A stretch of DNA of 17,451 bases, taken from assembly GCA_047639315.1 (NCBI GenBank), contig JBLINQ010000109.1, forward strand, positions 1 to 17,451. The letters are read 5' to 3'. This DNA is from S139-23 sp047639315 (lineage in GTDB: Bacteria; Planctomycetota; GCA-002687715; DRQF01). Shown piece after piece: positions 1 to 6,509 of the stretch. The stretch's first letter is position 1. Every line of letters starts with the position of its first letter. Under the pieces are notes generated by a model that was not told the DNA's origin, did not search any database, and saw nothing but the letters and a program-made list of their open reading frames with translations. The translations under genes were made by a program, and so were the position numbers.

Positions 1-1471
1 TGGGATCCTCAAGCTTCATGTGGGTTTGCGCTAGTCCGGCGGCGGCCTCCGCCGATGCGTTGTCCAGATGCGAGGCTTTCTCGAAGGCCTCGATCGCCAA
101 CTCAGCGTCGCCTTCGTGTAATTCGAAGTAGCCGTTATCGAGGGCGTCTTCGACGGCTTCGTCGCGAACGGCGAGCTCCTGAGCGTGAACCTCGTCGCGA
201 TGATTCCAGTACCAGACGCCGAGGCCAGAAATCGTAGGAATGCCTATCGATAGAGCAAGCAGTAGCACGGCTGCAGCGGGGCGGCGCTTACTCCAACGCC
301 ATGCTCGGCCAACTGATGAAACTTTCTTCGCCAGGATTGGTTCGTTTTTGCGGATGCGACGCAGGTCTTCTGCAAGACTGGCAGCGGTCTGGTAGCGCTT
401 GTCCCGATCCTTGTCCATGGTGCATTGCAGCACTACTTCAAGGTCGGTTGGGATTTGCCGATTGAGCTTGCGAACGGGCTGTGCTTCTTTCGACATGATG
501 GCTTGATAAAGCGACTCACGCGTTGGTGCTTCGAAGGCGCGTGTTCCAGTTAAGCACTCGTAGAGCGTGACACCCAAAGAGTAAATGTCAGAGCGACGAT
601 CCAGAACAACGCGGTGGCCGGTGATTTGTTCCGGTGACATGTAAGCCGGCGTGCCAAAGAGGTCGCCGGTTTGAGTGAGCGAGGGGCCAGAGTCGTCGCT
701 GTCATCGCGGGCAAGGCCAAAGTCCAAAAGGATGGGCTCATTGTCCTTGGTGAGCATGATGTTGCCGGGTTTGATGTCGCGATGAATAATGCCGACTTCG
801 TGAGCGGCATGCATCGCTAAGGCGATCTTCTCGAAGGCGGCGATGGTGCGGTCGAGTTCAGGGCGATCGATGGAGGAGGAGCTGGTCGTCGAAGTCGACT
901 TTGTAACCTTGTCTTCGTCTCCGTCGTCATCAAAGGATATGAATGAACAGGGTTCACCGGCTGTTGTCTCTGCACCCAAACGACTGAGGCGTTCACCCAG
1001 GGTCTCGCCATCGACATAGCGCATGGCGATGTAGGGCACTCCACCTTCAATGCCGGTATCGTGGACGCCACATATGCCGGGGTGTTCAAGTTTGGAGGCA
1101 AGGGCGGCCTCGCGCTTGAAACGAGCGAGGTGGCCTTCGGCGCCAGGTCCCATGCCCGTCAGAACCTTGAGGGCAACGTTACGTCCGAGGCGTGTGTCTT
1201 CAGCCAACCAGACAATGCCCTGGCCGCCGCGACCGAGCTCCTTGATGAGGCGGTAGGGGCCGATATGCTCGCCATCAACTTCTGGGCTCTCGACGTCTAC
1301 TTCGCCACGGGCTTCAGTGATAGCGCTCAGGTATTCGCTTGCGATGGTCTCTTCGTCACCAGGAAACTGGGCGAGGTAGTCGGTGAAACTAACTTCCTTG
1401 CCAGCATCCTGGTCCGCCCAAAAGCGTTCCAGGAAAACGAGAGCCAAACCTTGTGATCTTGCGTCGGTCAT
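1..1471 (-). CDS. Membrane Ser/Thr protein kinase with TPR start (K0), C-terminus beyond left edge
   Basis: Reading the minus strand from 1471 gives 490 codons without a stop, so the gene continues outside the window. The protein is a bacterial Hanks-type Ser/Thr kinase of the PknB/PrkC kind. Visible motifs are the glycine loop GRGGQG, the VALK lysine near residue 102, HRDIKPGN at about 230-237, DFG at 250-252 and GTPAYMSPEQ after the activation loop. A single hydrophobic helix at about 399-421 follows a basic stretch (RWSKRRP), placing the kinase in the cytoplasm and the following TPR-like segment outside. An acidic, Ser/Thr-rich insert lies before the HRD helix. The ATG at 1471 is chosen because GGAGG (1480-1484) lies 8 bases upstream and because MTDARSQG aligns with the K1 N-terminus. 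An in-frame ATG at 1519 would add 16 residues. It is paralogous to K1-K5 but clearly more diverged, and is divergent from sigma factor A. Its targets are unknown. Confidence 0.93.
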   Translation of the reverse strand, partial: MTDARSQGLALVFLERFWADQDAGKEVSFTDYLAQFPGDEETIASEYLSAITEARGEVDVESPEVDGEHIGPYRLIKELGRGGQGIVWLAEDTRLGRNVALKVLTGMGPGAEGHLARFKREAALASKLEHPGICGVHDTGIEGGVPYIAMRYVDGETLGERLSRLGAETTAGEPCSFISFDDDGDEDKVTKSTSTTSSSSIDRPELDRTIAAFEKIALAMHAAHEVGIIHRDIKPGNIMLTKDNEPILLDFGLARDDSDDSGPSLTQTGDLFGTPAYMSPEQITGHRVVLDRRSDIYSLGVTLYECLTGTRAFEAPTRESLYQAIMSKEAQPVRKLNRQIPTDLEVVLQCTMDKDRDKRYQTAASLAEDLRRIRKNEPILAKKVSSVGRAWRWSKRRPAAAVLLLALSIGIPTISGLGVWYWNHRDEVHAQELAVRDEAVEDALDNGYFELHEGDAELAIEAFEKASHLDNASAEAAAGLAQTHMKLEDP

Positions 1472-1584
1472 TGAGATATCCTCCACGCTTTCATGACCGG
1501 GATTGATCAAACGGGACATCTTTCCAAAAGATCCTGGAATTCTCTCGGTAGACGGTATCGGCCTGAGTCACTAACCTAATATTC
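1472..1584. promoter_or_regulatory. Divergent control region between K0 and sigma A
   Basis: These 113 bases separate two divergent starts and must hold promoters for both. I cannot assign -35/-10 boxes with confidence. Visible structure includes an inverted repeat ATCTTT-CCA-AAAGAT (1518-1532) almost at the centre, a TTGATCAA palindrome (1503-1510), and CTGGAATTC (1534-1542). The last matches the core of the two 16-bp palindromes located downstream of sigma A. GCTTTCATGA (1487-1496) recurs in the second divergent region at 3462-3471, in the same orientation relative to the sigma gene. No Shine-Dalgarno site precedes the sigma A ATG. Confidence 0.5.
1480..1484 (-). promoter_or_regulatory. Shine-Dalgarno site deciding the K0 start
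   Basis: On the minus strand GGAGGATATCTCA precedes the ATG at 1471, with GGAGG spaced 8 bases from it. No comparable site precedes the in-frame ATG at 1519, so the shorter start is preferred. Confidence 0.7.
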
Positions 1585-2223
1585 ATGGACGAGTTAGGAA
1601 ACAAATCGGGAAACGACAAAAACAACAAACCGACCACGGAATTTCATGTGGCTCGGGCCAAGAGAGGCGACAAAGGCGGTTTTGCCCAGCTCTACGAGCA
1701 CCTCGCTCCTAGTCTCGATGCGTGGGCCTGTATTCGTGTGTCAGGCAGTCTGCGGGATTTCGTTGAGCCCTGCGACATCGTTCAAGAGGTATGGTGGCGT
1801 TCGATGGATGCCTTTGATCGCTATGACCCCGAAAACTCCGGGTTTCGACCTTGGATGTTTCAGATTGCCACCAACGTCTTGTTGGAGTGGAACAGAAAGC
1901 GGCGACGGAAGGTTCGCATCGAACCCTCGAGCCTGTCACAGCGTGCTGAATCTCTGCCGCCAGAGCTTGCTCGTCAGGCTACGTCTGTCGGCAGGGGACT
2001 TGCCGAGCGAGACTCGGTGAAGAAGTTAGTTGCGATGGTTGGTGCCATGAGCAAAGAAGATCGCGACGTCTTCATCCAATGTGGCCTCGAGGGCAAGACG
2101 TCTGCAGATGCAGCCGTATTCGTCGGCGTGCCTGAAGAAACGGTCAAGAAGCGTTGGCAACGTCTGCGTGAAAAACTCTCCACTCATTCCATCTGGCAGG
2201 AGTTTGATCCCACGGTTTACTGA
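1585..2223 (+). CDS. ECF-type RNA polymerase sigma factor A (212 aa)
   Basis: This is an extracytoplasmic-function sigma-70 family protein, which directs RNA polymerase core to a specific promoter set. Region 2 spans about residues 28-108. It includes the region 2.2 motif DIVQEVWW (64-71) and the region 2.3/2.4 stretch FRPWMFQIATNVLLEW (87-102), followed by a basic RKRRRK patch. Region 4 spans about 146-197, with the helix-turn-helix around 170-195 ending KKRWQRLREKL. Length and two-domain layout are normal for an ECF factor without a C-terminal extension. No anti-sigma gene adjoins it; the divergent neighbour is kinase K0, which suggests kinase-linked control (inference). Its ATG has no Shine-Dalgarno site; the upstream bases are CTAACCTAATATTC. 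It is paralogous to sigma B: both share DIVQ.. W and the WMF.IATNVL core. Confidence 0.95.
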   Translation: MDELGNKSGNDKNNKPTTEFHVARAKRGDKGGFAQLYEHLAPSLDAWACIRVSGSLRDFVEPCDIVQEVWWRSMDAFDRYDPENSGFRPWMFQIATNVLLEWNRKRRRKVRIEPSSLSQRAESLPPELARQATSVGRGLAERDSVKKLVAMVGAMSKEDRDVFIQCGLEGKTSADAAVFVGVPEETVKKRWQRLREKLSTHSIWQEFDPTVY

Positions 2224-2305
2224 CTCGTTCCGTTTCATCAGTTGTTGATTCCCCTCATGCGCTTTTGCTCACATCTAAAATGAAGTCGTGCCCGTGGTTT
2301 CTGCA

Positions 2306-2321
2306 TTCTGGAATTCCAGAA
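2306..2321. repeat. 16-bp perfect palindrome, copy 1
   Basis: The sequence TTCTGGAATTCCAGAA is perfectly self-complementary and recurs exactly at 2647-2662, 341 bases away. It lies 82 bases past the sigma A stop. Neither copy is followed by a T-run, so an operator or protein-binding site fits better than a terminator. I do not recognise it as a named operator. Confidence 0.9.
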
Positions 2322-2400
2322 ATGGCATGCGTCATCACGCGTAAACCCGCGTCGATACGCAACGGCTTGCGAAGCTTCGGATGAGCAGTATCATCACACA

Positions 2401-2604
2401 TAACTAAGTATGAACTCAGAGTTTGAAGGCTCTTTGAAGTCCTTGGTTCGACTGCTTCACACCGACGAGGTCACAAGTTACGTCTTAGTTCGGCTGAGAC
2501 CGAACAGCCGTGCCAATGAATGGCGAGCCATTCTGTTGGTCAAGTCTTGTATCGCCCACTCAAGAAGATTGCCCCAGACTGCGAGGCCTGGGGCTTTCTT
2601 CGTT
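2401..2604 (+). ncRNA. Possible small RNA between the sigma genes
   Basis: A promoter-like pair, TTGCGA (2367-2372) and TATCAT (2389-2394) with a 16-base spacer, would start transcription near 2401. Downstream come two or three hairpins and then a GC-rich hairpin with a TTTCTTCGTT tail ending near 2604. A 70-codon frame (2410-2622) overlaps but extends past the terminator, which argues against it being translated. The evidence is pattern only; no RNA family is recognised. Confidence 0.2.
2571..2604. terminator. Bidirectional intrinsic terminator-like hairpin
   Basis: GCCCCAG (2571-2577) and CTGGGGC (2588-2594) form a perfect 7-bp GC-rich stem with a 10-base loop. The plus-strand tail is TTTCTTCGTT, and on the minus strand the hairpin is followed by AATCTTCTTGAG. 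It sits between two convergent genes, where a shared terminator is expected. It is nearly 350 bases past sigma A and about 180 past sigma B, so long 3' ends or a separate small transcript are implied. Confidence 0.6.
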
Positions 2605-2646
2605 GGTTACTGCTTCAGTTGATCACTCTTCGACATCGACTCTCTC

Positions 2647-2662
2647 TTCTGGAATTCCAGAA
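2647..2662. repeat. 16-bp perfect palindrome, copy 2
   Basis: This is an exact second copy of TTCTGGAATTCCAGAA, lying 112 bases beyond the end of sigma B. With copy 1 it brackets the hairpin-rich segment. The flanking bases differ between copies and no target-site duplication is seen, so the pair is not evidently the ends of a mobile element. Confidence 0.9.
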
Positions 2663-2774
2663 CCTTGATTGCAGTTGAGGAACGGTGATTCTGAATCTGT
2701 GACCACATCGGAACCAGCGATCGATAGGGCACCGAACGGCAGATGCCGAACATGGGCTCTGGAGTCAGCCAATC

Positions 2775-3395
2775 CTAATCGTCCGTCGTGATACTGAGGA
2801 AAGACTGCCACTTCGGCGATTCGCGCAAACGACTTCTCAGTCGTTGCCATCTTTTCTCGCATGCCTTGGGAGTGATTCCAAGAACAGGCGCCGCTTCAAC
2901 TGTCGTCAGGCCTTCCAAACCACAATAGGTCACAAGGTCTTGGTCATCTTTCTCTAAGGCCGAGACGGCTGCGATGATGTGAGCCGCGTCGTCGTTGCGC
3001 GCGGCCGCTTGGCTGATTGATGTCAGTTGGGCGAGAACGTCATCGGGTAAGGACTGTTGTTGACCAGTCTTGTGGGTTGTTGCCAATTGGCCACGAACAT
3101 TCATTCGTCGGTAGTGATCGGTCAACACATTGGTGGCAATGCGGAACATCCAGGCCCGAAAGGAACCCTTTGCCGGGTCGAATTGATCAAAGGCATCCAA
3201 TGTACGCCACCAGGTGTCTTGCACAATGTCTGAAGGCTCGAGACGGCCTTGGTGCCTCGGACTGATGCGAATGGCCGCCCAGGCGTAAAGAGCTGGAGCC
3301 ACCCGGTCATAGAGGAGCGCGAAGCTCTGGCGGTTGCCCTTTTGGGCATGCCGAGCATGATGCTCTGTCGACGAAATACTCTTCTCTTTTGCCAT
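2775..3395 (-). CDS. ECF-type RNA polymerase sigma factor B (206 aa)
   Basis: This is a second ECF sigma factor, paralogous to sigma A. Region 2 covers about residues 22-97, with DIVQDTWW (56-63) and FRAWMFRIATNVLTDHYRR (79-97). Region 4 covers about 138-190, with the helix-turn-helix around 162-188 ending EKRWQRLRSRL. The TAG stop is at 2775-2777. The start is the only sensible ATG and has no Shine-Dalgarno site (GAATAA directly upstream on the minus strand), as with sigma A. It is divergent from the K1-K5 kinase array across a 174-base region and convergent with sigma A. The linker (about 98-136) is Gln/Ala rich and probably flexible. No anti-sigma gene is visible, so kinase-linked control by its divergent neighbours is a plausible inference. 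Confidence 0.95.
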   Translation of the reverse strand: MAKEKSISSTEHHARHAQKGNRQSFALLYDRVAPALYAWAAIRISPRHQGRLEPSDIVQDTWWRTLDAFDQFDPAKGSFRAWMFRIATNVLTDHYRRMNVRGQLATTHKTGQQQSLPDDVLAQLTSISQAAARNDDAAHIIAAVSALEKDDQDLVTYCGLEGLTTVEAAPVLGITPKACEKRWQRLRSRLRESPKWQSFLSITTDD

Positions 3396-3431
3396 TTATT
3401 CTACGCAGTTCGGCCTGTAGTGTTCTTCATT

Positions 3432-3452
3432 AGTCGTTTCTTATAAACGACT
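3432..3452. repeat. Inverted repeat, 8-bp arms (possible operator)
   Basis: AGTCGTTT (3432-3439) and AAACGACT (3445-3452) are perfect inverted arms around CTTAT. The site lies about 40-55 bases upstream of the sigma B start, a typical operator position, and directly abuts the larger dyad to its right. Confidence 0.75.
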
Positions 3453-3502
3453 TGTGGTGTTTCATGAAAGCAGAGCGTTCAACGCTTATGAAACTACCAC
3501 AA
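3452..3502. repeat. Long nested dyad upstream of the kinase array
   Basis: The outer arms 3452-3465 (TTGTGGTGTTTCAT) and 3488-3502 (ATGAAACTACCACAA) pair over 14 positions with one extra T on the right. Nested inside is AGCGTT-C-AACGCT (3474-3486), and the left arm contains the 10-bp palindrome TTTCATGAAA (3460-3469). This could be a multi-site operator or, if transcribed, a large leader hairpin. It is the strongest secondary-structure signal in the window. Confidence 0.75.
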
Positions 3503-3569
3503 TTTAGCTGTCTGGTCTGCCCAGCCTGTCCCGTACTGGGAATCGAGCGGAGATGATTGGATCTGAATT

Positions 3570-6509
3570 ATGACAAATACCAGCACGCCAACGAACGAAC
3601 GCATCGTCTTGGCTTTCCAGGAGCGCTACTCCAACGACCTGGAATCTGATTCTGTCTTGGGACTGTCTGGGTATGTGGCTCTTTGGCCAGATCACGAAGT
3701 CCTGATCGCTCGCGAGTATCTTTCACTCAAAGAAGATACGGCGACTTTGAGCGGCATTCACGGTCTCGAGGACGGCAGCGAAGCTGTCGGCCCTTACGTC
3801 CTTCACGAGGAGATCGGCCGAGGCGGCCAGGGCCTAGTCTACAAAGCCACAGACACCAGGCTGGGTCGTACCGTTGCTTTGAAAGTCCTGACTGGGCTGG
3901 GGCCAAACGCCGAGCGGCAAATCAATCGGTTTCGCCGCGAGGCCGAAATCGCAGCTCGCCTAGAGCACAATGCTATTTGTGGAGTTCATGAAGCCGGCAT
4001 CGTCAACGGCGTTCCTTTCATCGCCATGCGTTACGTTTCAGGGCAAACTCTCGCTCAGGCTATTACCTTCAGTCGGCAAACCAGCGAAACTGGGGAGAAA
4101 AGCGGTTTTCTCGATCTTACCGACGTCGGGCTTGGCAGTGACACCGAACAAGAGCACAAGAGTGTCGACACTTTGGTCGACGAACCGGCCACCGCCATGG
4201 CAAAGCGTCAGTTGGATTCTATCCTTCTTGTCTTCGAGAAAGCCGCCCGTGCCCTCCATGCTGCTCATGAAGCAGGCGTGATTCATCGTGACATCAAGCC
4301 TGGTAACATCATGGTCACCGACGAAGGCGAACCTGTGGTGCTCGACTTTGGTTTGGCTCATGACGATTCCGAAGACATGCCTTCTTTGACTCAAACTGGT
4401 GATTTCTTTGGCACCCCGGCCTATATGTCCCCTGAGCAAATCGCAGGGCAGCGTATCCTCTTGGACGCCAGATCCGATGTCTACTCCTTAGGCGTCACTC
4501 TCTATGAAAGCCTCGTGTTGCGCCGTCCTTTTGATGCGCCCACTCGCGAAGGTCTCTACCAGGCCATCATGACTAAGGAAGCTCCTGATCCGAGACGACT
4601 GAACCGTTCCATTTCCAAAGATCTGAAGATCGTCTTAGAGTGCGTGCTCGAGAAAGACCGCGACAAACGCTATCAGTCGGCCTTGGCGTTCGCTGACGAC
4701 TTGGCTGCTGTAAGAGAGCTCCGTCCAATCGCAGCGAATCCAATTGGCCCAGTGGGGCGCATAGTACGATGGGCGAAGCGCAAACCAGTGCGTGCGACTT
4801 TCGCAGCTGCGTTGATTATCGGCATACCTCTGATCGCGGGGCTCTCAGGTTACATCGTTGCAAACCTGCCCAACATTGAAGCTCAGGAACAAGCCCTAAT
4901 TGATGAAGAACTTGAAGTGACACTTGAACGTGGCTTCTATGAACTTTACAGAGGCGACAAAGAGAAGGCGCCGGCCTATTTCGAGAGTGCCCTGGCGATC
5001 AGGCCAGATTCAGTGGGTGCAGCATCCGGCTTGGCAGAGGCATATCTAAAGCTGAAAGAACCGGAATCAGCTTTGGCAGCATTGGAAGAATCTGAGAGTG
5101 CAATAGATGATCGAACAACACTCTATGCACTGAAGGCAGACGTCCTCACCAAGCTTGGCCGCGTAGAGGAAGCGAAGAACATGCGAGAGCTCGCAAAACC
5201 TCCGCATAGTGCTGTGACTTGGTTTTTGGAAGGGCTGCGAACTTGGAATACTGGCGCCAGATACTCTCTGCAAAAAGTACCAGATAAAGAAACGAGAAAG
5301 CGTGCCTTCGCTTTGATTAAGAGAGCGGTTACCGCAAGCCCCAAAGCTCGCCGTATTTATCACATCATGCTTGCTGTCACGATGCGTCGTGATGCCAGTC
5401 GAGAAGAGTGTGTCGGTCATGCCGAAGCCATGGAAGAGCTTTGGCGCAACGATTATCAGATCTGTTTTTGGAGCGCCATGTGCACAGAGTTCAAGGCACC
5501 AGAACGAAGTGCTGTTGCTTTCAAAACTGCCGCCCAAGTTAGGCCAATGTCGTGGACAGCGCATGCGAACACCGCAATCGTGCTTCACAACGCTGGCTTG
5601 TTGAAAGATGCGATTCCCTGGTTTAGGCAAGCCATTGAGTTGAATGGCAAGGAAGTGCAACTTCACAGGTCTCTTGCGCTGTGCCTCTATGATGAGGGCC
5701 GATACAAAGAGGCAGAGTTATGTTGTCGGCAAGGTCTTGGGCTACCAACCAATCGTCTGACTCCCTTTCTTCACACCATCCTGAGCCGTTTGCTCAGGCG
5801 GTCCGGAAGAGACAAGGAGGCTGCCCAAGAAATCAAGAAAGCTGAATCTTGTTGTCGCGACTTGTTGGCTTTGGCCAGAACCGCCAGCGAGAAGAGTGAT
5901 TTGTATGACACTCTGGCGGCTGTCCTTGATGTTGAGAATCGCAATGTGGAAGCGCTTCATGCCCACGAGGAGTCCGTCCGATTAGATCCTCACGTCGTGG
6001 AATGGCATTTGGCAATAGCGTTGCGACATCTTGTGATGGGAACAACGAACCTTGCCGAGGAATTTCTTCGCTCCGGAATCAAGATCCAAAACGACGAACC
6101 GATCGCCAACATGCACTTGGGGCGAATCCTTCATCTGAGAGGTGAGCATAAAGAGGCAAAGCGTCACTTGGAGGTCGCTCTTAGTACTGCCCCGTTCCTG
6201 TTGAGAATCGAACAGGCGAATTGCCGCTTTTGGATTCGTGAAGCCGCGTGGGAGCGCCCCAATGCTAGTTTCTTGGCCTTAAGACATGCAATGATCTCCG
6301 TGTGGATGACCGATCGCAAGGACCCAGTCAGCCTTGACCTCTTGGCAACCATTGAATTCATGCAGGGCAAGTTTGATGACGCGGTTAAGCATCAGCAAGA
6401 GTTGCTCATCTTGATGGACGGCAAAGATGTCGATGATCTTAAGTTCGCTGATGCCGAAGCCAATCTTGCTAAATACAAAATGGCGATGAATGGGGAGAGA
6501 AGCAAATGA
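3570..6509 (+). CDS. Membrane Ser/Thr protein kinase with TPR domain, array copy 1 (K1, 979 aa)
   Basis: This is the first gene of the tandem array. Residues 8-53 form a helper segment found in all copies. The kinase domain runs from about 76 to 385: glycine loop GRGGQG (83-88), VALK lysine 105, helix C glutamate 124, HRDIKPGN (239-246), DFG (259-261) and TPAYMSPEQ (282-290). These residues indicate an active RD kinase. Threonines 274 and 276 in the activation loop are candidate autophosphorylation sites. An acidic insert (about 166-213, with GFLDLT) separates the lobes. A basic RWAKRKPVR stretch and one membrane helix (about 408-430) put the kinase inside and the TPR region (about 450-880) outside. 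The C-terminal cap spans about 884-979. It carries one copy of the triple-TPR unit (about 666-778). Residues 1-245 differ from the sister copies far more than the rest of the kinase domain. Its stop overlaps the K2 start by 4 bases. Confidence 0.97.
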   Translation: MTNTSTPTNERIVLAFQERYSNDLESDSVLGLSGYVALWPDHEVLIAREYLSLKEDTATLSGIHGLEDGSEAVGPYVLHEEIGRGGQGLVYKATDTRLGRTVALKVLTGLGPNAERQINRFRREAEIAARLEHNAICGVHEAGIVNGVPFIAMRYVSGQTLAQAITFSRQTSETGEKSGFLDLTDVGLGSDTEQEHKSVDTLVDEPATAMAKRQLDSILLVFEKAARALHAAHEAGVIHRDIKPGNIMVTDEGEPVVLDFGLAHDDSEDMPSLTQTGDFFGTPAYMSPEQIAGQRILLDARSDVYSLGVTLYESLVLRRPFDAPTREGLYQAIMTKEAPDPRRLNRSISKDLKIVLECVLEKDRDKRYQSALAFADDLAAVRELRPIAANPIGPVGRIVRWAKRKPVRATFAAALIIGIPLIAGLSGYIVANLPNIEAQEQALIDEELEVTLERGFYELYRGDKEKAPAYFESALAIRPDSVGAASGLAEAYLKLKEPESALAALEESESAIDDRTTLYALKADVLTKLGRVEEAKNMRELAKPPHSAVTWFLEGLRTWNTGARYSLQKVPDKETRKRAFALIKRAVTASPKARRIYHIMLAVTMRRDASREECVGHAEAMEELWRNDYQICFWSAMCTEFKAPERSAVAFKTAAQVRPMSWTAHANTAIVLHNAGLLKDAIPWFRQAIELNGKEVQLHRSLALCLYDEGRYKEAELCCRQGLGLPTNRLTPFLHTILSRLLRRSGRDKEAAQEIKKAESCCRDLLALARTASEKSDLYDTLAAVLDVENRNVEALHAHEESVRLDPHVVEWHLAIALRHLVMGTTNLAEEFLRSGIKIQNDEPIANMHLGRILHLRGEHKEAKRHLEVALSTAPFLLRIEQANCRFWIREAAWERPNASFLALRHAMISVWMTDRKDPVSLDLLATIEFMQGKFDDAVKHQQELLILMDGKDVDDLKFADAEANLAKYKMAMNGERSK
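6492..6509 (+). promoter_or_regulatory. K1/K2 coupling junction: internal Shine-Dalgarno plus ATGA overlap
   Basis: GGGGAG (6492-6497) within the last codons of K1 lies 8 bases before the K2 ATG (6506). The K1 stop and K2 start share ATGA (6506-6509). This is the classic layout for translational coupling. Confidence 0.85.

Larger units (their letters stand above)
2224..2774. other. Gene-poor convergent region with several inverted repeats
   Basis: These 551 bases lie between the 3' ends of the convergent sigma genes. I see no convincing protein gene: a 70-codon frame at 2410-2622 lacks a ribosome site, recognisable motifs and family resemblance. The region is rich in inverted repeats. It holds two identical 16-bp palindromes (2306-2321 and 2647-2662), CGAAGCTTCG (2370-2379), GTTCGG-CTGAGA-CCGAAC (2488-2505), which overlaps an alternative stem CGGCT...AGCCG (2491-2510), GAATGGC-GA-GCCATTC (2518-2533), and a terminator-like hairpin (2571-2594). 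A possible promoter, TTGCGA (2367-2372), 16 bases, TATCAT (2389-2394), would start a transcript near 2401 that ends at that hairpin. A small non-coding RNA is therefore possible but unproven. Confidence 0.5.
3396..3569. promoter_or_regulatory. Divergent control region between sigma B and the kinase array
   Basis: This region must contain the sigma B promoter and the promoter of the long kinase operon, since K2-K5 have no intergenic space. Prominent dyads lie at 3432-3452 and 3452-3502, and CCCAG...CTGGG (3520-3540) could form a leader hairpin for K1. TTATAA (3441-3446) lies in the loop and right arm of the first dyad, but I cannot pair it with a convincing -35 box. For K1 the nearest purine-rich site is GGAG at 3549-3552, about 17 bases from the ATG, which is farther than usual. 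Confidence 0.55.

Noticed and set aside
1061..1456. 131-codon open frame on the plus strand opposite K0
   Set aside because: It is antisense to the kinase N-lobe of K0, which shows clear catalytic motifs. The plus-strand product resembles no family.
1469..1519. Upstream ATG at 1519 as the K0 start
   Set aside because: It lacks a ribosome site, and the 16 extra residues do not align with the sister kinases, whereas the ATG at 1471 has GGAGG at 8 bases and aligns with the K1 N-terminus.
2440..2475. GGTTCGA resembling a tRNA T-loop
   Set aside because: No acceptor, D or anticodon stems can be drawn around it and no CCA-like end follows.
2410..2622. 70-codon frame between the sigma genes
   Set aside because: It has no ribosome site, low-complexity composition and no family resemblance, and it runs through the terminator hairpin at 2571-2594.
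2306..2662. Small mobile element (MITE) ended by the two 16-bp palindromes
   Set aside because: No target-site duplication flanks the copies (TCTGCA on the left, CCTTGA on the right), there is no subterminal symmetry, and each end is itself a full palindrome.
2623..2862. 79-codon minus-strand frame overlapping the end of sigma B
   Set aside because: It overlaps the region 4 coding sequence of sigma B in another frame and has no motif.
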